DNA of 64,000 bases from positions 11,648,501 through 11,712,500 of the forward strand of contig NZ_CP084058.1 of NCBI RefSeq assembly GCF_020215645.1. Reading direction: 5' to 3'. The notes beneath the pieces are model-generated. The model searched no databases and was not told the origin of the DNA. It was given only the letters and a program-made list of their open reading frames with translations. Of this stretch, positions 43,542 to 51,243 are shown in pieces. The position numbers and the translations under genes were made by a program. This DNA comes from Nonomuraea gerenzanensis. GTDB lineage: Bacteria > Actinomycetota > Actinomycetes > Streptosporangiales > Streptosporangiaceae. Within the stretch, counting starts at the first letter, position 1; every line of letters begins with the position of its first letter.

Positions 43542-45131
43542 ATGGGGGTTATGAGGCGTTTAGAGGGCGAGTTCGCCGCCGAACTGGCCCTCGTCCGGCC
43601 TGACCTGTCCGCCCGTTACGCCGCGGCGCTTCCCGGCGCGCGGGCCGCCGTCCTCGGGCGGTTGTGGCGGGGGCTGCTGTACGAACCGCTCCCCGGGCTG
43701 ACGGCCGCCGGGCCCGCCCGCGTGCTGCTGGCCGACGGGCGCGTGCTGACGGGGCCGGAGCGGCGGCCGTACGACCTCGGCGAGGTGCCGGCGCTCCGGC
43801 TGGACGGTCGGCCGCACCACCATCCGGCCGAACTGCTGGCCGCCCTCGGCCTGCCCTGCACGGGCCGCCTGATCGAGGATCTCGACCACAGCGTGGCCTC
43901 CATGGCGCTGTCGCGCGCCGGGGCCACGCCGCCGCCCGCCGCCACGCTGGAAGATCACGAGCAGAGCGTGGTGGACGGCCACCCCTACCACCCCGGGTGC
44001 CGCAACCGGCCGGGCGTGTCGGTGGCGGAGCAGCTCGCGTACATGCCCGAGCACCGCCCCATCGTCGCCCTCGACCTGCTGGCCCTGCCGCTGCGCGAGT
44101 GTCTCGTCTCCGGGCCGTGGCCGGCCTCGCTGGTGGACGGCGACCGGTTGCTGCTGCCCGTGCACCCGTGGCAGGCCCGGCACGTGCTGCCCGCGCTCGG
44201 CCTGCGCCCGCACGCCGTCGGGGCGATCAGGGCCCGGCCGCTGATGTCGGTGCGCACGCTCGCCCCGCTCGACGGCGGCCCGCATCTGAAGACGGCGTTC
44301 ACCACCCGGATGACCTCCGGCGTCAGGGACATCTCGCCCGGCTCGGTACGCGACTGCGTCCCCCTGTCGAGCCTGCTCACCACGCTGTCCGCCCGGTGCG
44401 GCGGCGACCTGCGCATCGCCCGCTACCTGGCGGGGGCCGCCGGCCCGGTGGACGGCGAGCACAGCGCCGACCTGTCCTGCATGCTGCGCGAGCCCACCCG
44501 CGAGCCCACCCGCGAGCCCACCCGCGAGCCCACCCGCGAGCGCGGCCCCGTGCTGCCCGTCGCCGCGATCACCCGGTCGATGGCGCCCGATCCGGCCGCC
44601 TGGCTGGCCGCCTTCGCCCGTCTGGCCCTGCGTTGCGCGCTGGGGCTGCTGTCGCTCGGCGTGGCCCTGGAGGCACATGGGCAGAACCTGCTGGTCGCGC
44701 TGGACTGGGACGGCCTGCCGTACCGGCTGATCTACCGCGACCTGGCCGACGTGCGGATCAGCCCCGCGAGGCTGGCCCGCCACGGGATCGAGCCGCCGCC
44801 GGTCAGCGCCAGGCTGCTCAGCGACGATCCGGCGGTCCTGCACGCCAAGCTCTTCGGCTCGCTGGCCGGCACCACGTTCGGCAGCCTGGTCGCCCTCTTC
44901 GGGCAGGGCGACAGGGCCGCCGAGGGGCGGCTGTGGGCGGTCGTGGCCGCCGCGGCCCGCGAGGCGTTCGAGGCGCTGCCGGACACCCGGGACGTGCGCG
45001 CGGATCGGGAAGCCCTCTTCCGCGAGCGCATCGCGGTCAAGGCGCACCTGGTCGCGCGGCTGGAGGGCGCCCCGGCGGGGGACAGCTGGACTGCCCTGCC
45101 CAATTTCCTCAGCGATCCGGAGGGCACTTGA
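43542..45131 (+). CDS. NIS siderophore synthetase (IucA/IucC family), copy 2
   Basis: A 529-residue paralogue of the divergent gene. Family landmarks: VVDGHPYHPGCRNRPGVS, LLPVHPWQARHVLPAL, SVRTLAPLDGGPHLKTAFTT with RMTSGVRDISPGS, and the C-terminal GVALEAHGQNLLVALDWDG plus YRDLADVRI. It lies 71 bases from its divergent partner, so both may answer to iron through the shared region, but I see no IdeR/DmdR-type iron box there. An insert of four EPTR repeats (near residues 317-332) is unusual. No transporter, lysine/ornithine modification or release genes adjoin, so the siderophore pathway is incomplete here. Confidence 0.85.
   Translation: MGVMRRLEGEFAAELALVRPDLSARYAAALPGARAAVLGRLWRGLLYEPLPGLTAAGPARVLLADGRVLTGPERRPYDLGEVPALRLDGRPHHHPAELLAALGLPCTGRLIEDLDHSVASMALSRAGATPPPAATLEDHEQSVVDGHPYHPGCRNRPGVSVAEQLAYMPEHRPIVALDLLALPLRECLVSGPWPASLVDGDRLLLPVHPWQARHVLPALGLRPHAVGAIRARPLMSVRTLAPLDGGPHLKTAFTTRMTSGVRDISPGSVRDCVPLSSLLTTLSARCGGDLRIARYLAGAAGPVDGEHSADLSCMLREPTREPTREPTREPTRERGPVLPVAAITRSMAPDPAAWLAAFARLALRCALGLLSLGVALEAHGQNLLVALDWDGLPYRLIYRDLADVRISPARLARHGIEPPPVSARLLSDDPAVLHAKLFGSLAGTTFGSLVALFGQGDRAAEGRLWAVVAAAAREAFEALPDTRDVRADREALFRERIAVKAHLVARLEGAPAGDSWTALPNFLSDPEGT
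44490..44537 (+). repeat. Four perfect 12-bp tandem repeats in NIS synthetase copy 2
   Basis: GAGCCCACCCGC is repeated four times in frame (44490-44501, 44502-44513, 44514-44525, 44526-44537) and encodes EPTR four times, followed by a decayed fifth start. Perfect identity points to recent slippage; copy number may vary among strains. Confidence 0.95.
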
Positions 45132-45243
45132 TGACGAATCGCCTGGCCCTTTGCGCGATGGGGCGAGATTATGGGTACGAGCCGGAATCTGCCGCGCGCG
45201 ACCATCCCCGAAGGCGCGCCGCCCAGAAGAGAGGGGGCTCGCC

Positions 45244-46035
45244 ATGATGCAGCTGTCAGTACGTCTTGTCCCCGTTGATGACACCACCCTGGTGATCGCG
45301 CTGACGGGAGAGCTCGATTCGACGACGAAACCGGTGCTGGCCGCCTTCCTCGATCCCCTGCCGCAGACGCCCGTCAAGCACGTCGTCGTGGCGGCGGGCG
45401 ACCTCTGGTTCTGCGACCTGAACGGGCTGGAGCTGCTCGCGAGCACGCACCGCGCGCTGCAGGACAAGGGCGGTCATCTGGCGCTGGCGGAGGTGCAGCC
45501 ACCGCTGCGCCGCCTGATCGCGCTGATGACCGAGCAGTCACTGACAGCGCTGCCGGTGTTCGCCAGCATGCCCGAGGCCCTGGCCGCGGCCGGGGTGGAG
45601 GAGTACCGGACCCCCGAGCCGCGCGTGCAGCGCCGTCACCTGCCGCGCCTGCGTACCGTCCCCCGCGCCAAGCCCGCCACGCGCACCCAATCAGCCACGC
45701 GCACCCAGCCCGCCACGCGCACCCAGCCCCCGGCGCGCGCGCACTCCAGGACGCGCGAGGAGCCGGCCCGCCCGGCGGCCTCGCCCCCCGTCGAGCTCGA
45801 CGCGAGCCGGTTGCCGACGATCATCTTCGAGGCGCGCTCGCTGCGTGACGAGGCCCTCCACCAGCAGCAGGCCCTGCACAACCGGCTCACCGCCACGGAG
45901 CAGGCCCGCCAGCAGCTGCTCATGGCCCGCCGGCGCTGCGACGACAGCCTGGTGGCCATGCGCAGCAGCCTCTCGGAGGCTCGCTCGATCCTGATCATGG
46001 CCGAGACGGGCTCGGCGTCTCCCCCCTTTTCGTGA
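45244..46035 (+). CDS. STAS-domain protein with repeat linker and coiled coil, lacking the phosphorylatable Ser
   Basis: A 264-residue... more exactly 263-residue protein starting at ATG 45244 after GAGAGGGGG. Residues 3-110 form a STAS (anti-anti-sigma) domain: LVIALTGELDSTT and the loop FCDLNGLELL. In classical antagonists this loop is DSSGL and its Ser is phosphorylated; here it is Asp58-Leu-Asn-Gly, so switching by phosphorylation is unlikely. A basic linker with ATRTQ repeats (about 143-165) joins a C-terminal coiled coil (RDEALHQQQALHNRLTATEQ). It precedes CheB and CheR-PAS genes on the same strand, but a strong hairpin lies between. Confidence 0.75.
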   Translation: MMQLSVRLVPVDDTTLVIALTGELDSTTKPVLAAFLDPLPQTPVKHVVVAAGDLWFCDLNGLELLASTHRALQDKGGHLALAEVQPPLRRLIALMTEQSLTALPVFASMPEALAAAGVEEYRTPEPRVQRRHLPRLRTVPRAKPATRTQSATRTQPATRTQPPARAHSRTREEPARPAASPPVELDASRLPTIIFEARSLRDEALHQQQALHNRLTATEQARQQLLMARRRCDDSLVAMRSSLSEARSILIMAETGSASPPFS

Positions 46036-46060
46036 TCCGTGCCCCCGCGGGGGCACGGAT
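46035..46060 (+). terminator. 26-bp perfect palindrome, probable terminator after the STAS gene
   Basis: ATCCGTGCCCCCG (46035-46047) is followed directly by its exact reverse complement CGGGGGCACGGAT (46048-46060). It begins in the STAS stop codon and lies 49 bases before the CheB start. A GC-rich hairpin without a T-run is typical of actinomycete terminators; an operator or attenuator is possible. Confidence 0.7.
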
Positions 46061-46108
46061 AAGGGCACCGCGTGCATGAGGTTCCTCTCCCCGGATAGGG
46101 GGGAGGAC

Positions 46109-47119
46109 ATGGAGGCTGCAGGGCGAGACGTGGTCGTGGTCGCAGCGTCGGCGGGCGGCGTGGAACCTCTGCGCCTCCTGCTGAGCGAGCTGCCACCGGA
46201 CCTGCCTGCCGCGGTGCTGGTCGTGCTGCACGTGTCGCCGCAGGGCAGCAGCGTGCTGGCCAGCATCCTGGACCGGGCGGGGCCGCTCAAGGCGGCCCCC
46301 GCCGAGGACAGGGAGGCGATGCGACCGGGCCGGGTGTACGTCGCGCGTCCCGACTTCCACCTGCTCCTCGACAAGGGCCTGGTCCGCCTGTCGCGCGGCC
46401 CGCGGCACAACGGGCACCGCCCGGCGGCCGATCCGCTGTTCATGAGCGCGGCCCTGGACGCCGGGGCACGGGTGTCGGCCGTGGTGCTGAGCGGCACGCT
46501 CGACGACGGGGCGAGGGGTTGCGAGGCGATCGACAGGCACGGGGGCGCGGTCGCGGTACAGGATCCGACGGAATGCGCCTTTCCCGGCATGCCGGAGGCG
46601 GCGATGTCGGCGGTGCCGACCGCGCGGGCACTGCCCGTACGCCAGCTCGCGCGGTGGATCCTGGAGCAGAGCCGTACCCCTTTGAGTACGGAGGATCAGG
46701 TGGACGACAACGAGATGGAGCGTGAGATCGAGCAGTTCCTGCGCGAAGCGCCGGCCCTGGGGGAGCCGGAGGGGGAGCTGATCGCCTTCAGTTGCCCGGA
46801 GTGCAACGGGCCCATCTACGAGCAGAGGAGCACCACGACCGCCCGGTACGTGTGCCGGGTGGGCCACGCGTGGTCGCGGGACAGCATGATGAACGCACAG
46901 TCGGACGCCGTCGAACGGGCCCTGTGGGTGGCCATCCAGCGGCTGGAGGAGCGGCTGCGGGTGCTGGAACGCATGCGCCGGAGCGCTGCGGAGCGAGGTC
47001 AGGAGCTGTCGCTGCGCTACTTCGGCGAGGAGGAGGAGCGCACCAGCGAGGCCCTGAACACCATTCGCATGCTGCAATCCCGTATCGGCGGCAACAGTGA
47101 CACGCTGCTGGCGGATTGA
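46109..47119 (+). CDS. CheB-type methylesterase without receiver domain
   Basis: A 336-residue protein. Residues 7-190 are a CheB methylesterase domain with catalytic Ser14 (ASAGG), His41 (LHVSPQG) and Asp133 (LSGTLDDGA). The usual N-terminal receiver domain is absent. The C-terminal part has a possible zinc ribbon (SCPECNGPIYE, VCRVGHAWS, about 225-255) and a long charged helix. ATG 46109 has GGGAGG directly upstream; ATG 46076 is the alternative. Stand-alone CheB proteins of this type occur in non-motile soil bacteria and probably demethylate or deamidate a target other than a chemoreceptor. It pairs with the CheR-PAS gene 25 bases downstream. Confidence 0.85.
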   Translation: MEAAGRDVVVVAASAGGVEPLRLLLSELPPDLPAAVLVVLHVSPQGSSVLASILDRAGPLKAAPAEDREAMRPGRVYVARPDFHLLLDKGLVRLSRGPRHNGHRPAADPLFMSAALDAGARVSAVVLSGTLDDGARGCEAIDRHGGAVAVQDPTECAFPGMPEAAMSAVPTARALPVRQLARWILEQSRTPLSTEDQVDDNEMEREIEQFLREAPALGEPEGELIAFSCPECNGPIYEQRSTTTARYVCRVGHAWSRDSMMNAQSDAVERALWVAIQRLEERLRVLERMRRSAAERGQELSLRYFGEEEERTSEALNTIRMLQSRIGGNSDTLLAD

Positions 47120-47144
47120 GCAGCGCGGATCGGCGTAGGCTTCA

Positions 47145-49004
47145 GTGGTGACCACAGAGGAAGAGCGTGAGTTCGACGACCTCCTCCTTCTCCTCAAGGA
47201 GACGCGCGGCTTCGACTTCACGGGCTACAAGCGCAACACCTTGATCCGGCGGATCGCCCGCCGGCTCGAGGCCCTGAAGCTGCACGACTACGGCGAATAC
47301 CGCGATCTCCTGGAGCTGGAGCCCGAGGAGTTCACGCGGCTCTTCGACAGCCTGCTGATCAACGTCACCAGCTTCTTCAGGGACGCCGCCGCCTGGCAGC
47401 GGATGCGTGAGCTCGTCGTCCCCGCGCTGCTCGACCACAAGTCTGCGGGCCAGCCGATCAGGGTCTGGAGCGCCGGCTGCGCCACCGGCGAGGAGCCCTA
47501 CACCATCGCCATGGTGCTGGCCGAGGAGCTCGGCCTGGACGAGTTCCGCAACCGGGTGAAGATCTACGGCACCGACCTCGACGAGAAGGCGCTGCACGTC
47601 GCCCGCGCGGGCGTCTACAACGACCGCTCACTCGCCGACGTGCCGATCGACCTGCGCGAGACCTACTTCGAGCGGGTCGAGAACGGCTACACCTTCCGCC
47701 GCGACCTGCGCCGCCAGCTCATCTTCGGCCGCAACGACCTCACCCACGACGCCCCGATCTCCCGCGTCGACCTGCTGCTGGCCCGCAACACGCTGATGTA
47801 CTTCAACACGGAGATGCAGCTCAACATCATCCGGCGCTTCCACTTCGCGCTGTCCGACCCCGGGTTCCTGTTCCTGGGCAAGGCGGAGATGCTGCTCAAC
47901 CACAGCGACAAGTTCGAGCCGGTCGATCTGCGCATGCGCCTGTTCAGGAAGATCAGGCCGGCCGGCCAGGGCAACCGCCCGCCGTGGTCGGTCACCGGCG
48001 CCGCCGCCGACCTGGCCTCCCGGCTGCCGACGCTGGCGTCCGTGGCGCTGGCCTCCGGCCCCGTGGCCCAGCTCGTCGTGGACGTCTCGGGCAACCTGGC
48101 GCTGGCCAACTCCAAGGCCGAGGCCCTGTTCAACCTCAACCCGCGCGACGTCGGCCGTCCCTTCCAGGACCTGGAGGTCTCCTACCGCCCGGTCGAGCTG
48201 CGCTCGGTCATCGAGCAGGCCCGCCACGACCTGCGCCCGGTCGAGCTGCAGGAGGTGGTCTGGCACCGCGTCGGATCTCCGGAGAGCAGCGTTTTCGATG
48301 TCTCGGTCGTTCCCCTGCTCGCCTCGGGCAATCTGGTCGGCATGGGCATCCATTTCTACGATGTCACCCGCTACCGCAAGCTCAGGGACGAGCTCGAACA
48401 GGCCAACAGGCAGCTCGAACAGGCCTACGAGGAGCTGCAGTCGCTCAACGAGGAGCTGGAGACCACCAACGAAGAGCTCCAGTCCACCAACGAAGAGCTG
48501 GAGACCACCAACGAGGAGCTCCAGTCCACCAACGAAGAGCTGGAGACGATGAACGAGGAGCTCCAGTCCACCAACGACGAGCTCCAGCACATCAACGACG
48601 CCCTGACGGCCCGCACCATCGAGCTCGACGAGGTCAACCGGTTCGTCTCCTCGGTGGTACGCAGCCTGGGCGACGCCGTGGTGGTGCTCGACGACGACCT
48701 GCGGGTGGTGGTCTGGAGCCCGGGAGCCGAGGAGCTGTGGGGGGTGCGCGCCGACGAGGCCGTGGGCGAGACGCTCGCCGGGCTCGACATCGGCCTGCCG
48801 CTGGAGCTGCTCCTGCCGCGCCTGCGCGCCGCCCTCTCCGACGGGTCCAACCCGCTGCAGACCGTGGAAGGGCTGGTGCTCGACGCGGTCAACCGCCGCG
48901 GCAGGCCGGCGCCGCTCACCGTGCAGCTGTCGCACCTGCGGACGGAGGACGACACCGTGCACGGTCTGATCATGGTGATGAACGTCGTGAACTCGGACGG
49001 GTGA
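47145..49004 (+). CDS. CheR-type methyltransferase fused to coiled coil and PAS domains
   Basis: A 619-residue signalling protein. Residues 5-80 are the CheR N-terminal helical domain, 80-270 the SAM-dependent methyltransferase (VWSAGCATGEEPYTIAMVL with GxGxE-like motif, LLARNTLMYFN). A PAS-like domain follows (about 300-415), then a perfect heptad coiled coil of seven NEELETT/NEELQST-type units (about 435-483) and a second PAS domain (about 500-615) that ends the protein. CheBR-PAS proteins usually continue into a histidine kinase; here that module is missing. GTG 47145 or 47148 is the start. The stop codon abuts that of the convergent gene (TGATCA). Confidence 0.88.
   Translation: MVTTEEEREFDDLLLLLKETRGFDFTGYKRNTLIRRIARRLEALKLHDYGEYRDLLELEPEEFTRLFDSLLINVTSFFRDAAAWQRMRELVVPALLDHKSAGQPIRVWSAGCATGEEPYTIAMVLAEELGLDEFRNRVKIYGTDLDEKALHVARAGVYNDRSLADVPIDLRETYFERVENGYTFRRDLRRQLIFGRNDLTHDAPISRVDLLLARNTLMYFNTEMQLNIIRRFHFALSDPGFLFLGKAEMLLNHSDKFEPVDLRMRLFRKIRPAGQGNRPPWSVTGAAADLASRLPTLASVALASGPVAQLVVDVSGNLALANSKAEALFNLNPRDVGRPFQDLEVSYRPVELRSVIEQARHDLRPVELQEVVWHRVGSPESSVFDVSVVPLLASGNLVGMGIHFYDVTRYRKLRDELEQANRQLEQAYEELQSLNEELETTNEELQSTNEELETTNEELQSTNEELETMNEELQSTNDELQHINDALTARTIELDEVNRFVSSVVRSLGDAVVVLDDDLRVVVWSPGAEELWGVRADEAVGETLAGLDIGLPLELLLPRLRAALSDGSNPLQTVEGLVLDAVNRRGRPAPLTVQLSHLRTEDDTVHGLIMVMNVVNSDG
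48447..48593 (+). repeat. Seven 21-bp tandem units encoding a coiled coil in CheR-PAS
   Basis: Seven 21-bp units alternate NEELETT and NEELQST (the fifth reads NEELETM, the last NDELQHI), so the true period is 42 bp. Several units are nearly identical in DNA. Each is one heptad, so units can be gained or lost without disturbing the coil. Confidence 0.9.
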
Positions 49005-50066
49005 TCATCTGCACGGCTTGTACGGCTGGTCCTTCAGCGAGTAGTCGGCCGCCTTCTTGATCGAGTTGAAGCCCAGCTTGTTCGCCCTGGTGCAGAAGCT
49101 CGCGGGGGCGGTCTCGTACTCGACCTGGAAGACCGGCTTGCCGGCCTTGACGAACACGTTCAGCTCCGCGCACTCGTCGTACTGGAAGCACTCCTCGTTG
49201 ACCGCGTAGTCGAAGCTGGAGACCAGCTCGGCGGCCTGGCTGAGGTCGTTCTTGAGCGCCACCGAGAGGCCCTTGGCGTGCGCCATGGCGGCCAGGGCCC
49301 TGTTGTAGGCGAGCTGGGTGGCGGCGCTGACGGTCCAGCCGGTGACCGCCTTGCCCTCCTCGTGGGCGTTGACCACGTCGAACTCGACCCCGTCGAACCC
49401 GGCCTGCGCGCACTTGTCGACGCGGGCCGCCATCATCTTCAGCAGGAAGTCCCGCTGGCCCTGGTCGTTGTTGATGTTGGCCCAGCGCTCGTTCGGGAAG
49501 TCCTCGCTGAACGGCTTGCCGAGCAGGGAGTCGCCGTGGGCCTTGTGCCAGTCGGCGAACTGCTTGTAGTCCGGGCGGTAGTCCTCGATCGAGCCGGCGT
49601 CCACGTAGCAGACGGCTTTGGCGCCGCGGGCGTGGATGGCCTTGACGGCGGCGGTGTTGATCGTGGTGTTGTTGCCCGCCACGTCGCCGTCCACGTAGAG
49701 GTCGATGTCGAAGACGGTGGGCTTGACGCAGGGGCCGCCGGTTTGGGGGGTGGTGCAGATGTCTACGTTGATGCCGCCGGTGGACCTGTATGTGGGATTG
49801 CCCTCCAGCTGGTATTGCCAGCGGCTCTGGAGCGGCGGGCGCCAGATCGCGGCGCTCGCCACCGCGCTCCCCGCCACGGCCGCGCTCCCCGCCGCGCTCC
49901 CCGCCGTGGTCGCCGTCGCCACCGAGGCCGTACTCGCCGCCGTGGCCGCGCTCGCGCCCGGTTGGCTGGACGCGGTCACCAGCGCCGTCGCCGCCATCAC
50001 CACGACGCCCGCCTTGGTCGCGGCCTTGGCCCCCGTCATGGAAGGAAGCCTTCGGGTATTACCCAC
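49005..50066 (-). CDS. Secreted GH114-like (endo-alpha-1,4-polygalactosaminidase family) protein
   Basis: A 353-residue secreted protein: signal peptide (KAGVVVMAATALVTASS), an Ala/Ser/Thr-rich linker (about 38-72), then a GH114-type TIM barrel. Family motifs are WQYQLEG, VFDIDLYVDG, AKAVCYVDAGSIEDYRPDY, WANINNDQGQRDFLLKMM, FDGVEFDVVNAH and AVNEECFQYDEC. GH114 enzymes cut galactosamine-containing polymers such as fungal or bacterial exopolysaccharides. GTG 50066 has AAGGGG at five bases; ATG 50039 is the alternative. It converges on CheR with no gap. Confidence 0.85.
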   Translation of the reverse strand: MGNTRRLPSMTGAKAATKAGVVVMAATALVTASSQPGASAATAASTASVATATTAGSAAGSAAVAGSAVASAAIWRPPLQSRWQYQLEGNPTYRSTGGINVDICTTPQTGGPCVKPTVFDIDLYVDGDVAGNNTTINTAAVKAIHARGAKAVCYVDAGSIEDYRPDYKQFADWHKAHGDSLLGKPFSEDFPNERWANINNDQGQRDFLLKMMAARVDKCAQAGFDGVEFDVVNAHEEGKAVTGWTVSAATQLAYNRALAAMAHAKGLSVALKNDLSQAAELVSSFDYAVNEECFQYDECAELNVFVKAGKPVFQVEYETAPASFCTRANKLGFNSIKKAADYSLKDQPYKPCR

Positions 50067-50274
50067 ACCATCCCCTTATTTCCGGAAATCTCGCGCGATG
50101 GGGCGATCGGGGTGATCGCCGATCCGGATCTTGTCAGCCCCACCGCCACCCTGTCCCCGACTTGTGCGGATCTCCGTTCGGTGAGATAAGGGATGGGCGT
50201 TCGAGGCCAGAGCTCATCCCGTACGCCCTGCGCGACAGCAGGGGCGCCGAGCAACTCCCCGTCCAGGAGATGCC

Positions 50275-51240
50275 ATGCATGAGAACCTCCGCCGCCACTC
50301 CTCCCTCCCCAGACTCCTGCGCCTACCCCTCGCGCTGGCACTCCTGATCACCACCTGGGCGCACCCGGCCCTGGCCACCACCACCGCGGGCCAGACCCCT
50401 GCCACCCCCACTTCGAACCAGGTCATCATCCTGCCCGGCGCCACCTCCGCCGAGGGCATCGCCGCCGGCCCCGGCACCACCTTCTACGCCGGTGACCTCT
50501 TCAACGGCGACATCTACCGCGGCGACGCCCGGCGCGGCACCGCCGAGCGCTTCATCGACGTGCCGGACGGCCGCATGGCGGTGGGCATGGTCGCCGACCT
50601 GCGCCACGACCTGCTGTTCGTCGCGGGAGGCTTCACCGGCCAGGCCTACGTCTACGACCTGCGGTCCGGCGCGACGGTGGCCACGTACCAGCTCGCGAGC
50701 CCGGAGGCGGGCGTCGTCAACGACACGGCCCTGGCCCGCGACGGCGTCTGGTTCACCGACTCGCTCCAGGCCAAGCTGTACTTCGTACCGATCGGCCGCA
50801 AGGGTGCGCTCGGCCCGGCCCGTACGCTCGACCTCACAGGACCGGCCGCCGACACCAGCGCCGACTTCAACCTCAACGGCATCCAGTCGGCGGGCCGCAC
50901 CCTCGTCGTCGCCCACACCGGGCACGGCAAGCTCTACACCGTCGATCCCGCCACGGGCGCCAGCACGCCCATCGCCGGCGTGGACGTGCCGAACGCCGAC
51001 GGCATCGTGCTGTCCGGCAACCGCCTGTGGGCGGTGAACTCACTCAGCCAGGTCTCCCGTTTCCGGCTGGACCCCGGCCTGACCAGCGGCGTCCTGGAGA
51101 AGACGATCACCAGCCCGCTCTTCGACTTCCCCACCACGGCCGCGCTCATCGACCGTCACCGGCTCGCCGTGGTCAACGCGCACCTCACCACGATCCCGCC
51201 GACCTCCCCCACGTACGAGGTGATCGTCGTCGAGCCCTAA
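50275..51240 (+). CDS. Secreted six-bladed propeller protein (SMP-30/NHL-like)
   Basis: A 321-residue protein starting at ATG 50275 after AGGAG. A long signal peptide (LLRLPLALALLITTWAHPALA, cleaved near residue 36) precedes a beta-propeller with repeated blade signatures: EGIAAGPGTTFYAGDLFNGD, VGMVADLRHDLLFVAGG, NDTALARDGVWFTDSLQAKL, LNGIQSAGRTLVVAHTGHG and ADGIVLSGNRLWAVN. This resembles SMP-30/gluconolactonase-like and NHL proteins, which hydrolyse lactones or bind ligands. Metal ligands cannot be assigned with confidence. Its TAA stop lies in the target duplication of the IS element; before insertion it overlapped the stop of the convergent sialidase gene. Confidence 0.75.
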   Translation: MHENLRRHSSLPRLLRLPLALALLITTWAHPALATTTAGQTPATPTSNQVIILPGATSAEGIAAGPGTTFYAGDLFNGDIYRGDARRGTAERFIDVPDGRMAVGMVADLRHDLLFVAGGFTGQAYVYDLRSGATVATYQLASPEAGVVNDTALARDGVWFTDSLQAKLYFVPIGRKGALGPARTLDLTGPAADTSADFNLNGIQSAGRTLVVAHTGHGKLYTVDPATGASTPIAGVDVPNADGIVLSGNRLWAVNSLSQVSRFRLDPGLTSGVLEKTITSPLFDFPTTAALIDRHRLAVVNAHLTTIPPTSPTYEVIVVEP

Positions 51241-51243
51241 CCG
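51234..51243. repeat. Left copy of the IS target-site duplication
   Basis: GCCCTAACCG lies immediately before the left inverted repeat and is identical to 52778-52787. It contains the stop codon (TAA) of the propeller gene. Confidence 0.93.

Noticed and set aside
48447..48593. CRISPR-like array
   Set aside because: The regular repeats are codons of a coiled coil in frame with CheR-PAS; no spacers or cas genes.
50170..50187. ATCTC / GAGAT inverted repeat before the propeller gene
   Set aside because: Only 5-bp arms with 8-base spacer, expected by chance in this length.
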